From positions 1 to 64,000 of the forward strand of contig CAYTHO010000014.1 in the NCBI GenBank assembly GCA_964437595.1: DNA of 64,000 nt, written 5' to 3'. Below are positions 34,480 through 44,000 of the stretch, in pieces. The stretch's first letter is position 1; every line of letters begins with the position of its first letter. Under the pieces are notes generated by a model. The model saw only the letters and a program-made list of their open reading frames with translations, had not been told where the DNA came from and did not search any database. The translations under genes and the position numbers were made by a program. This DNA comes from DSYU01 sp964437595 (GTDB taxonomy: Bacteria; Chloroflexota; Anaerolineae; Anaerolineales; Anaerolineaceae).

Positions 34480-35496
34480 TTACCCTTTCTGCGCCCGGTA
34501 GGTAATGCGCGGATCCAACAGCGGATAGATCAAATCCACCAGGAAGGTGGCCAGGGCAATGCTCATCACCATGATGATGACGATGCCGTAAAGCAGAAAA
34601 TAGTCGAACTGGCCGATCGCGGTTCCCAGGGTGTTACCAATGCCGTTATAGTTGAAATACGTCTCTGCAACGGATGCGCCGGTGATGATAAAACCCAACC
34701 GGAGGGCCAAACCCGTCACGGAAGGCAGCATGGCGTTGCGCAAAAGGTAGCGGAAGAAGATGCGCGAGCTTTTCAATCCGCGCGCTTCCGCAAAGGTGGC
34801 GTAGTCTTCGCCTTCTACCGTAACCATCATGGCGCGCATTTGCAGCGCCCAGGTAGACGCCTCAACAAGAACGATGGTTAAGATGGGCAAAATGGCATGC
34901 TGACCATAATCCAAAAGGAACTTCATGCTGGTCCAATCCTCTTTCAGGGTGCGCGAATACGCGCCGCCCATGGGCAGCAGCTTCAGGCGAAAGGCCACAA
35001 AGTAGATCAGAACCAGGGCGACCAGGAACTGCGGGACGGATGACAGCACCAGCATGGGGGGGACGATGAGGTTGTTCACCCAGGCGGGCGTCTTGTTCCA
35101 CCCCAACAGGGCGCCCAGCAATACCCCCAGGATAAAAGCGATCGCAATTCCGATCACCACAAATGGCAAGGTTACACGACCGCGAGCGATGATGATTTCC
35201 ATTACTGTACGAGGGTAGTTGTAGATGGAATAGCCAAAATCCAGGCGCATGACGTTCCCCAGATAGGTGAGGTACTGCTGCCAGAGGGGCTTATCCAATC
35301 CGAACAATTGGGTGTACTTGTTAATCATCAGGTCGGCATCGGCCTGTTTGCGGCCCTGGCTCGCAATCTGTTGTACCATCATTTCTTTAATCGGGTCGCG
35401 ACCGGTCAGGTGCGGCAGGATAAAGTTTATGCTGGCAGCCGTCCAGACCACCATAAACAGGAAGAACACGCGGCGGATCAGGTAGTTTAATCGCAT
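34480..35496 (-). CDS. Oligopeptide/dipeptide-type ABC importer permease (OppB/DppB-like)
   Basis: 338 residues, about six helices. The N-terminus MRLNYLIRRVFFLFMVVWTA with ASINFILPHLTGRDP and the middle EAA-like segment RAMMVTVEGEDYATFAEARG, LKSSRIFFRYLLRNAMLPSV are characteristic. The protein is typical in length. It is the first membrane subunit after the binding protein, from which it is separated by 180 bases containing a 28-base palindrome. Confidence 0.92.
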   Translation of the reverse strand: MRLNYLIRRVFFLFMVVWTAASINFILPHLTGRDPIKEMMVQQIASQGRKQADADLMINKYTQLFGLDKPLWQQYLTYLGNVMRLDFGYSIYNYPRTVMEIIIARGRVTLPFVVIGIAIAFILGVLLGALLGWNKTPAWVNNLIVPPMLVLSSVPQFLVALVLIYFVAFRLKLLPMGGAYSRTLKEDWTSMKFLLDYGQHAILPILTIVLVEASTWALQMRAMMVTVEGEDYATFAEARGLKSSRIFFRYLLRNAMLPSVTGLALRLGFIITGASVAETYFNYNGIGNTLGTAIGQFDYFLLYGIVIIMVMSIALATFLVDLIYPLLDPRITYRAQKG

Positions 35497-35592
35497 GTTT
35501 CAGTCTCCATCGCTAGCGGATTTCCGGTCGTTGGCGAAAGACCGAAATGAAGGGCAGCGCCAATCCAGAGGGAATTCCTCGCCCAATGGGTA

Positions 35593-35620
35593 CAGGGGGC
35601 CTGAGCGCTCAGGCCCCCTG
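35593..35620. other. 28-base perfect palindrome between binding-protein and permease genes
   Basis: CAGGGGGCCTGAGC followed directly by GCTCAGGCCCCCTG: every base is matched, giving a GC-rich stem of 12 pairs with a 4-base loop. It lies between the solute-binding protein stop and the permease start on the same strand. No T run follows on the minus strand. Such hairpins often protect the abundant binding-protein message from 3' decay or reduce read-through to permease genes. Confidence 0.75.
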
Positions 35621-35675
35621 ACCAGGTTATGGTTATGCAAACATATGGATCGGCATAAACAATCTCAGGACGAGA

Positions 35676-37523
35676 TTATGCGCCGGTCGCTTCCAAACCG
35701 AGGACCACCTGCAAGGCAGTCAGGTGCCAGAGAGCCGAGTTCATATAGGGGTTATCGACGGTTGGCCAGCCTTTCCAGAAGGTGGTATTGACGGGTACGC
35801 GGTGATACCACTGTACCAGGGGCACATCGGGCAGTTGTTCGTAGTAGATTTCCATACCCTGCTTGAACAGATCCTTCATCTTCGGGTCGTCCATGGCGGT
35901 CTTATTCATCTGGTCTGTAACGGCCTTGAAGTCATCGTTCTGCCAGCGGGTAATGTTGTCCCAATCCTGCTCGCCCATCGGCTTGGGCGCGCGGTAGTAC
36001 AGGTAGAAGGTATCGTAAGGATCGACCGTGGAGCCGCCATGACCGAAGAGGAACATGGAGGCGCGGCCATCCACCTTGGCGGCCCAAACATCCGGCGGAA
36101 CCTTGTGCTCGCAGGCGAAGCCGGCGGCGCGGAGCTGCTCGGCCACGATTGGAGCGATATCGCCGAACAGCGGTACCGCGGCATAGAGGTCGGCGTCTGG
36201 CCGGGCGCCATCTTTGTCGACCCAGAAGCCTTCACCGTCCTTGGTGAAGCCGGCTTCTTCCATCAACTGCGCGCTCTTTTCCAGGTTGAATTCGAGCACG
36301 TTGTATTTATCGGTAACGTCCTTGATGCCCGCCATGTACTCATCGAGTTTCTTGAACTCGGGGAAGGGCGAGAAGGCTACCTTACCGGCGCCGCTCCAGC
36401 CAACATCCACCACCTTCTGCTGGTCAAGCGCGTACGCAACGGCCCAGCGAACCTTTGGATTATCGAACGGCGGCTTCATCGTGCAGAACTGCACCGAGAT
36501 CGGCCACCAGTCCGTATAACCAAAGGGCGGTTTGTTGGTCCAGCTGATGATGTGGTCAGAAGCCTGGGCCAGCAGGCTGGTGACGACCAGCGGGCGCAGG
36601 TCAAGCGACTGATCAATCTCATCGTTGATCAACTGCTGGGCAGCCAGCGTGTCGCTGGTGAAGGGCTGAACCTGGAAGCGCCAGACATCCGGGTACTTAG
36701 AAACGAAGCCGGACTCAACGGCCCACCAGGTGGGGCGAATATCAAAATAGGTCACCTGATCGGTAGACTCGCTGACGCCGTAGGGGCCGGTAGAAACGGG
36801 CCAACCCTTGGCAACATCAAAGAATTTTTCCTCGACCAGTTTGGCGGGGTCAAGCGTGCTGTAAACGTGGGCGGGCTGAATGGCAGTGTCATCGCCCAGG
36901 TCATAGCGGAAGGTGAGGCTCTTAAAGAAGAAGCGCCAATCAGTCTGCTTTAGGGTGATCTTCAAGGTAACATCATCGACTGCTTCAACTTTTTCGAGCT
37001 CGGCCTTGTATGTGCCAGAGCGGTTGAGGCCATCGACCGTCTTCAGGGTCTCCATGGACCAGACGACGTCTTTGGCCGTGAACGGCGTGCCATCACTCCA
37101 CTTGATGCCCTTGCGGAAGGTGATGGTGCACTCGGTGGCATCATCATTGTATTTGTAGCTTTCAGCCAGCCACATGTAGGTCTTGTCTGCATGGGAGCCA
37201 TAGAAAGCGCAGGGTTCGTACAGAAGCGCGTTGCCAATCTGGTGGTTGTAGGCAGATGGGTAGGCGCCATGGTTACCGGCAGCAACGGCGCCGTAAGAGT
37301 AAACGAGCGTGCGATTGCGGGGGACATCGCCAAGGGGCCAGGCAGAGGGATGTTCCGCAGCCTTTGGAGCTTCAGTAGCCTGGGGTTGGGCCGGGGCAGT
37401 GGTCGGTTGGCTTTCCACAGGCGCAGCGGTTGGCGCTGCGGATGGTTGGCAGGCAGTGAGTATGGTTCCGGCTACAACGGCCCCAGAAACGCGCAAAAAC
37501 TCCCTACGGGAAATGCTGGACAT
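35676..37523 (-). CDS. Tat-exported lipoprotein, solute-binding protein of the peptide/nickel-type ABC importer
   Basis: 615 residues. The N-terminus MSSISRREFLRVSGAVVAGT has a twin-arginine motif, then lipobox LTAC, so it is probably exported folded by Tat and lipid-anchored. An Ala/Pro/Thr linker precedes the SBP_bac_5 fold (WLAESYKYNDDATECTITFR, GIKWSDGTPFTAKDVVWSME, WAVAYALDQQKVVDVGWSG, LEKSAQLMEEAGF). Family members bind peptides, oligosaccharides or metals. It precedes the two permeases and two ATPases. Tat export of a solute-binding protein is unusual in Proteobacteria but common in Chloroflexota. Confidence 0.93.
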   Translation of the reverse strand: MSSISRREFLRVSGAVVAGTILTACQPSAAPTAAPVESQPTTAPAQPQATEAPKAAEHPSAWPLGDVPRNRTLVYSYGAVAAGNHGAYPSAYNHQIGNALLYEPCAFYGSHADKTYMWLAESYKYNDDATECTITFRKGIKWSDGTPFTAKDVVWSMETLKTVDGLNRSGTYKAELEKVEAVDDVTLKITLKQTDWRFFFKSLTFRYDLGDDTAIQPAHVYSTLDPAKLVEEKFFDVAKGWPVSTGPYGVSESTDQVTYFDIRPTWWAVESGFVSKYPDVWRFQVQPFTSDTLAAQQLINDEIDQSLDLRPLVVTSLLAQASDHIISWTNKPPFGYTDWWPISVQFCTMKPPFDNPKVRWAVAYALDQQKVVDVGWSGAGKVAFSPFPEFKKLDEYMAGIKDVTDKYNVLEFNLEKSAQLMEEAGFTKDGEGFWVDKDGARPDADLYAAVPLFGDIAPIVAEQLRAAGFACEHKVPPDVWAAKVDGRASMFLFGHGGSTVDPYDTFYLYYRAPKPMGEQDWDNITRWQNDDFKAVTDQMNKTAMDDPKMKDLFKQGMEIYYEQLPDVPLVQWYHRVPVNTTFWKGWPTVDNPYMNSALWHLTALQVVLGLEATGA

Positions 37524-37916
37524 TTTCTTCTCCTTGTGTTTGCCTTTTCACGGGTCTGAAATGTGTCAGAAATAGAGGGTTAGTAGGAGACAATGGGTAT
37601 GCTTTTGATCGATCTGAGCCTCCTTTCGATATCTGGTTTAATGATTCGTCATCAGGTTCACTGCAACCATGTGCTGATCCCGCTGCCTTTCGTCACGGTT
37701 TTCAGCAATGGCGGAAGGACCAGTTATCGAAAATGAACACCTTCCTGGAAATGGTTAAATTCGTACCTGATTGTCAGAGAAAACGATCTGCTCTAAAGTT
37801 ATAGCATACCTGATATGCCTGGGCATATACTTATGAGACTCGTTCATTCAATTTTGTAGCCATTTCAGCTTAAATTTTCAATGAATTTTGAACCATCCAG
37901 CTCAATAACACAGACC
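37524..37916. other. Intergenic region upstream of the Opp/Dpp operon
   Basis: 393 bases without a gene; the promoter of the binding-protein operon should be here. A dyad ATATGCC-TG-GGCATAT is present at 37813-37828. No clear sigma70 promoter, terminator or RNA gene was recognised. Confidence 0.5.
37813..37828. promoter_or_regulatory. Candidate operator dyad ATATGCC-TG-GGCATAT
   Basis: Perfect 7-bp arms around a 2-base centre, about 290 bases before the binding-protein start and 90 bases after the end of the upstream 848-residue gene. It could be a site for the AraC-type output domain or another regulator; there is no direct evidence. Confidence 0.35.
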
Positions 37917-40463
37917 TTAATCTGAAAAGTTGAGGCGCATCAAAACATCGCCAAACCGAATGTCCAGGATTTGCGCGGGAAGCCCGGCGGTCCCATAGAC
38001 ATTTTCGATGTGATTGAAGCCGGTGATCGGCTGCACCTGGCCATTTACCTGAAGCGGCCCCTGCCAGCCGAAGGCAAGTTCCTCTCCGCGCAGGCTGCTG
38101 AATTGGACTCCTTTTTCCTTCCAAACAGGCTGTATTTTCAAAACAGCCCGTTTGAAGGCGTCGAAGTTTCCATCCTGAGCCTCCTGGCCCATGTGGCAGA
38201 GCCAGAGATTGCGGCGCCCATAGGAGCGCAGTTCGCGGTACCCATCTGGGGCGTGCTTGACCAGCTCGATTCCCTGCATGGCTGTGATGGCCAGATACCC
38301 GCTGCCCTTGCGCGCGAAGGCCCAACCGTTCTTGATCTCGTATTCGTCAAACCCAAAGGTGGGGAAGAAAGCGTGCGTGAAGCCTAATCCATCCTCATCA
38401 GGGAGTTGGTGCACAGCGACCAACACATCTTTCCACTGCGCCACGCGCGGAAGCACACCATTGCCCAACCAGAAACCTGGCTGGTGGGCCTCGCCATCGC
38501 GCATGCCGGCGGGGTGATTGGCAAATACAACGGCATCTGGCCCCAAAGTCGCCTGCCAGACGTGCTCGCAGCCGCCTTTCTGCCCGGGGCGGTAATCCTG
38601 GGCCGACGAGAGCATGTAGCCAGCGGTTTTAAAGGTAACCAGGTTCACCTCATCCGCGCCGGCCTCCAGGCTGGAGACATGCCGCTCTTTGCTCCAAACC
38701 GGTTCCGAAAGCTTGGCAGCGAGGTCGGCCAGGAAGGAGGGGTATTCGTAGGTGGAACAGGCCAGGCTGACGGTTCCCAGGATGTGCTGGTTGTACACGC
38801 CCATGCCCCACAAGAAGCGGGTGATTCCTGATGTGGCCTCAAGCCGGGCGCTTTGGATCATCGCGGCGGTCGTCCGTCCATGGGTAGAACCGTAGGCGCC
38901 CTTAAATGAATTGACCGCGATCAGGAAGAGCATTTTATCCAGCAGCACCGCCGACAACTCGGCGATCAACTCGTTGTGCGCCAGGCTGGCGAGCAGCGAC
39001 AATACCATGATGTTGGTTTCGAAGGTGCTGTTTGCGTTCCACTCAAGGAAACCGCCCTGCCCGCGGAGCCGCAGCCAATGAAGGGCCTGCTGCTCGCCCT
39101 TCTGCTGGTGTTCGCGGCCCGGCAAACCGGTGAGGAGGAATTTCCGCTCCGCGAAGCGCTGGCCTGCCAGGACCTCACAAGCATGGAACAAAATGGACTG
39201 GCTCTCAGAGGTGAAATCCATGGGGCTGCCGGGAGCAGCATCTTGTGAATACGGATATGCGCAACAGCAGGCTTCCAGTGATTCTTTGATCTCCACGGGG
39301 AAACTGGGGTGTTCGGCGAAACGGTACAGGATGCTCAACAGCCCGGCGACCTGAACCACACTGCCCACCTCCTGGCGGCTGGCGCATTCCATACTGGCGC
39401 GGATTACAGCAAGGTCCAGCGTATCCCACCGGTCGAGGGCCATCTTGGCGATTTCGGCGAACAGGTTTCCTGACCGGCGCGCGGCGTCTTCCAGGGCTTC
39501 TACTCTTCGAGCAGGCAGCGTGCCATAGGGACTGCCGGAGAACTCGTTATCCATGATGTAAACAGGCAGCCGCCGCTCGTAGCGAAGGTTCTGTTCGTAA
39601 TATTCTTTTCCAGGGGCGCGCAGTACAACCCACATAGGGCGCTCGAATATCCTTTGCGGATGCCCAATATCGACACTGGACCCGGGATCGGGGTCCCATG
39701 TCCCCTCGACGTATACGCGCTCCTGATTGTCCTGGATGGAGTAAGCATAGCGCAGTTCTTCCTGGGTATCCTCTGCCCAGTGCAGGTTGAGCAGTTGGCC
39801 CCGGTAGTTGGTCACCTGCTCCAGGTAGGCATGGTCAAACAGGCGCTCAAACTGGATGTGGCGATGGGGAAATTTAGCACGGGTGGGGATCTGAACATTG
39901 ATTTCATCGTCCTTGAGATCGCCGTGCTCAACCATCCGCAGCGCCACCTGGTTCCGGCATTGGCCCGCGCCTACCTGTTCAAAGCGGATGACCAGATCAT
40001 TTTCGGTTTCTAGAGGGGCAGAGAACGGCAGCGGCGCGCGCGCGTTCTGAAAACCCTCTACCTGAAAAACCTGCCTGCCGTTTATCCACACCCGCGCCGG
40101 GCCGTCCGTGAGCAGCGCGAATGTTCCCGTGACGGGATGCGCCAGCTTCAAGCGCGTATAGGCCCAGGTGCGCAGATGCTGCCAGGTGGGGCAAACCACT
40201 GAGCGATCTACGAAGTGATCTTCAGCGCAGCGCTCATAACGCCAGGTGAGCGAACTGCCGCCAACCTGCAAGACATCGCGCTCGATGGGCATTTCCGCGA
40301 ACCCGGGCGCGGGATCGTCCAGCTCGCGAACGATTTGGTTTTTGGGGTCGCCGCCTTCTGCTCCCGAAGCGCCTATGGATACCGCGCGCACCAACGGCCC
40401 GGCGACCAGCCAATTGTTCACAAAACCGTTCTGAAGCGGATACTCTAGATATTTAACGCTCAT
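37917..40463 (-). CDS. Large conserved-looking protein of unknown function, possibly carbohydrate-active
   Basis: 848 residues, no signal peptide and no transmembrane helix. I do not recognise the family. The N-terminal third is beta-rich with Trp/Gly motifs (LTWRYERCAEDHFVDRSVV, ARVWINGRQVFQVEGFQN) that resemble galactose-binding or jelly-roll domains of glycoside hydrolases. The middle (about 340-600) looks helical (MALDRWDTLDLAVIRASMEC) and could be an alpha/alpha toroid. The C-terminal third is beta-rich again. This order resembles polysaccharide lyases and some glycosidases, but no catalytic motif was identified. AGGAG lies before the ATG. It is sandwiched between a sensor kinase module and an ABC importer, suggesting cytoplasmic processing of an imported glycan. 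Confidence 0.6.
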   Translation of the reverse strand: MSVKYLEYPLQNGFVNNWLVAGPLVRAVSIGASGAEGGDPKNQIVRELDDPAPGFAEMPIERDVLQVGGSSLTWRYERCAEDHFVDRSVVCPTWQHLRTWAYTRLKLAHPVTGTFALLTDGPARVWINGRQVFQVEGFQNARAPLPFSAPLETENDLVIRFEQVGAGQCRNQVALRMVEHGDLKDDEINVQIPTRAKFPHRHIQFERLFDHAYLEQVTNYRGQLLNLHWAEDTQEELRYAYSIQDNQERVYVEGTWDPDPGSSVDIGHPQRIFERPMWVVLRAPGKEYYEQNLRYERRLPVYIMDNEFSGSPYGTLPARRVEALEDAARRSGNLFAEIAKMALDRWDTLDLAVIRASMECASRQEVGSVVQVAGLLSILYRFAEHPSFPVEIKESLEACCCAYPYSQDAAPGSPMDFTSESQSILFHACEVLAGQRFAERKFLLTGLPGREHQQKGEQQALHWLRLRGQGGFLEWNANSTFETNIMVLSLLASLAHNELIAELSAVLLDKMLFLIAVNSFKGAYGSTHGRTTAAMIQSARLEATSGITRFLWGMGVYNQHILGTVSLACSTYEYPSFLADLAAKLSEPVWSKERHVSSLEAGADEVNLVTFKTAGYMLSSAQDYRPGQKGGCEHVWQATLGPDAVVFANHPAGMRDGEAHQPGFWLGNGVLPRVAQWKDVLVAVHQLPDEDGLGFTHAFFPTFGFDEYEIKNGWAFARKGSGYLAITAMQGIELVKHAPDGYRELRSYGRRNLWLCHMGQEAQDGNFDAFKRAVLKIQPVWKEKGVQFSSLRGEELAFGWQGPLQVNGQVQPITGFNHIENVYGTAGLPAQILDIRFGDVLMRLNFSD

Positions 40464-40502
40464 GTAGGTTCTCTTCTCCTCTATGTTGTTGCCTGTAATG
40501 TT

Positions 40503-40868
40503 TCAACCCGTGATCCCGGCTTTTTGGAGCGCATCGACAAAAGCATCGTACGTAACAGGCTCTTGCAGGTACGCGGTTACACCACATGGGAGATCGTGGT
40601 TGCCTTCGTACTGCCAGGAAAATGCCAGCACCGGGATATGATTAGCCTGTGGATTCTGATTTAACGCCTGCAGCAGATCCCTGCCCATCACCAGCCCGGG
40701 TAAGTCGATCTGGAGTAATATGGCTGCCGGTTCTTCTCGTTGGATCATTGGCAGAACGTCCTGTGCCTCATGAACCTGCACAGCCCGAAAGCCGCTTTCC
40801 TCCGTAAACGCACGGAGCAACTGCAGCAACCATGGGTCGTATGCGGCTATCAGGCAAGTCCGCGGCAT
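40503..40868 (-). CDS. Stand-alone receiver-like domain lacking the phosphoacceptor Asp (pseudo-receiver)
   Basis: 121 residues with the receiver fold: first strand and acidic position TCLIAAYDPWLLQLL, strand 3 PAAILLQIDLPG, strand 4 HIPVLAFSWQ and strand 5 VTAYLQEPVTYDAF. Aligned with the neighbouring kinase's own receiver (LVLLDLMMP), the phosphoacceptor Asp is Gln (AILLQIDLP), and the invariant Lys before Pro is Glu (LQEP). It is therefore unlikely to be phosphorylated at the usual site. It lies 39 bases upstream of the 848-residue gene and 136 bases downstream of the hybrid kinase, all on one strand. It may be a docking or inhibitory partner in that signalling route. Confidence 0.75.
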   Translation of the reverse strand: MPRTCLIAAYDPWLLQLLRAFTEESGFRAVQVHEAQDVLPMIQREEPAAILLQIDLPGLVMGRDLLQALNQNPQANHIPVLAFSWQYEGNHDLPCGVTAYLQEPVTYDAFVDALQKAGITG

Positions 40869-41004
40869 AATGAGCCTTTAATTTTTTTCTAATCGCCGAA
40901 AAAGAAACTCTTTCTACCAATATAGATAACAACTTCTGCCCATAATGTCATACACATTGGAAGCTTACTTGTGCATTTTTGTAGCCTATTCGGATGTTTA
41001 TTTT

Positions 41005-44000
41005 TTATTGGGGCGGGCGCAGTCCGCTTTGGTAATCCGTGGGCGTGAGACCGGTCTCTTGCTGAAATATGCGGCTGAAATACGATTGGCTAGAAAAACC
41101 AACTTCGAGGGCTACCTGCGTAACAGACATGGCGCCAACCTCAAGCAGCCGCTTTGCTTTCTGGATCCGGTAGCGGCTGAGATAGGCCATCGGCCCAATA
41201 TCAATTTCTTTATTGAAGCAGCGGGAGAGATACTGTTCATTGACGCATAAATGGTGGGCGATTTCACCACGCGAAAGCGGTTCGGTGTAATGTTCGTGGA
41301 TGAAGGCCATGGCATGATGAACCAGGCGCTGGCTTTCACTTCCCAGGCGTTTATTGCGCGACAAAGCGCATTCTATGCGCGCGATGGTTTCTTTGGCGCT
41401 GAAAAGGCCCTTCTCTAAAACGGCTGCCACCCCCTGGCTTAACCGTTCCATGTCTCGCTGCGTGAGCACCTGGGCGCTCAAGATAATCACCGGGGTGTTT
41501 CTCAACGCCCGCTCGCTCTGAATGGCTTTTAATACGCTGAAGCCGTCCATTTCCGGCATCATTAAATCGAGAAGCACGAGGTCTGGGAGGGTACTGCGCA
41601 TCACCCGCAGGCCTTCCATGCCGCTCAGAGCGGTCAGGATCTTACATTCGGGGATTGCCGACTGGATCATTCTGGTGTGAAGGTCCAGCATAGTGGGTTC
41701 ATCGTCAATCATCAGAATGGTCTTCGTGCTCTTCCGCCCGTTACTCAAGCCATATCGCTTCAGGGCCTGGATGAGCTGTTTTGTACCAATCGGTTTCGAG
41801 AGGAAGTCGATTTCGACCACAGCGCCAGTATCTTCGTTTGCCAGGAGCGAATAGAACAGGACAGGGATATCTTGAGATGCAGGCGATTCTTTGAGCCGTT
41901 TCATGATTTCCCAACCCTGCTCCGAAGCAGGCGCAAGGTCGAGAACAACGGCGCCCGGTGGAGCGGCTGCCAGGCGTTCCATAAAGCGCGCGTCATTATC
42001 CAGAACAACCTCTTGAACATCAAACCCATGGTGTTCCAGGCGCCAGACAAGTTTTGCGGCGCTGCCGGGGGTCTTGGTCAATACCAGAACCTTTCCTTCC
42101 TGGCTGAGCGCTTCTTTCATATCCTCACCCGGCAAATCGCCGGGTGAAGGCGTTGCCAGAATTGGCAGCGTAAAACAGAAAGCAGACCCACTGCCTTCCC
42201 ACCCATTGGACGTGACCCAGATTTTTCCACCGTGCATTTCCACTAACCGGCGGGTAATGGCTAAGCCCAGGCCGATTCCGCCGTATCCGCGTACGGTTGT
42301 ACGATTGGATTGGTGGAATTCATCGAAAATCGACTCCTGCTCTTCTTTGGCAATGCCTAACCCGGTATCTTCTATACTGATGAAGATTTCAGGCAGCTCA
42401 ACCTTCACAACCAGGGCAACTTCGCCGTGGGCGGTAAATTTGACCGCATTGCTGATGAGGTTGAGCAAAATCTGGCGCAGGCGGGTTTTATCGCCCCAAA
42501 CCTGGGGGATTTTTTCCGGAAGTTCTACCCGAAAATGCAGTTTTTTCTGCTCCGCCAACTGCTTACCAATGCCGACCACATCGTGGATCACCGGCTCCAG
42601 ATTCAACGGCCCGCAAATTAAATTCATCTGACCAGCCTGGCTGCTGGCAAGATCCAGAACATCACGGATCAGGCGGTCGAGATGCTGACCTGACGTAAAA
42701 ATCTGCTCGTTGTATTTTTGCAGCACCTCGAGATTGGCTTTACGGTTGTTTTTCTGCTGGCGCATGGACATTTCGCTCAAGCCAACAATCAGGTTGATGG
42801 GGGTGCGCAGTTCGTGGCTGACCATGGAGAGGAAGCGGCTTTTGAGCAGGTTGGCTTCTTCCGCCCGCTGCAGGGCATCTTGCAGTTTTTGGCGCAGGCG
42901 AACCTCTTTGATGGCACTGGATAACTGGATGCGGAGCGCTTGATAAACGTCGCACTGCGTGGCATCAGGCGGGGGATCTGTTTGGAATACCATGTAGCCA
43001 AGCTGTTCTTCTTTCAGGTGGAGCGCTTCGATCACCAGACCGCTCGCCTGATCATCCACAATGAACTCGGAAGGCAGCAGGTCTTTCAAAGAAAACCGCT
43101 GTGATTCGGTCCCTATTTGCACGCGCTTCCCATCGCGAACCGCCAGAATGAACTGCGCCCAGTTCCCTTCCATGCCCGTGTCTTCATACAAAATGAGGGA
43201 AAAGTTTGAAATGTCCAGTTTCGATAAGCCATCAGTCAGGGCATTGAGAAGTTCATTGAAATCCGCAGATGTCATCAGGTCAGAATCGAGCGAGCGCAAG
43301 ACATCTGCCCGCTGGGCGGTTTTCCAGTTGCGGTGGACTTCAGCACGGATTGCGGATTGGCCAATGAGCACGCGCGCCTGCTGCCATAAATCTTCCGCAA
43401 GATCCAGCATTTGACCATGAAGATAAGGACGTATGGAGCGGCGCAAGATGGTTATGGCAGCGTGCCACCGGCTGACATTGGCGCCTTCTTCAAGCGCATC
43501 TCGCACGATAACACTTAATTTTTTCAGGTATTCTCGAGGGGTTGCGCCGGCATTGCCATTGGTGGGTTTCACCAAAGCGGCAACGAATGAATCATAGATA
43601 TTTTCGGCCCAGGTAAACGCCTGACTCTCTACCGGCGTGGCAAGCACGGATGCCAGTTGAGCGATCATTTCGTTTCTTTTTCCAGCCAACAGCACTTTTA
43701 ACGGCTGGCCGGACAGATAGTAAACATTTTCGGAAACGCCCTGGTTGGGCGCGGTCCCCACGAGTGCGCTCTGGATATTGGGATGATATGAAGATGCGGC
43801 ATCTTCAGCCAGTGGCTCTAAACAACCACAGGAACGGCGCAGAATGAGCTGTACCGGGGTGGTGATTTGTTCTTGTGGTTTCTCGCCTCCGATCCAGCGG
43901 GCAAGCATTTCAACCGCCTGAAGGCCCTGCTTGTGAAATGGCAGGCGTACAGTGGTGAGCGGCGGCAGAGATCCCCTGGCTTCTAACCCATCATTAAATC

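Noticed and set aside
35724..36953. 409-residue open frame antisense to the solute-binding protein
   Set aside because: The opposite strand encodes a clear Tat lipoprotein with family motifs; the antisense frame reflects codon bias in GC-rich sequence.
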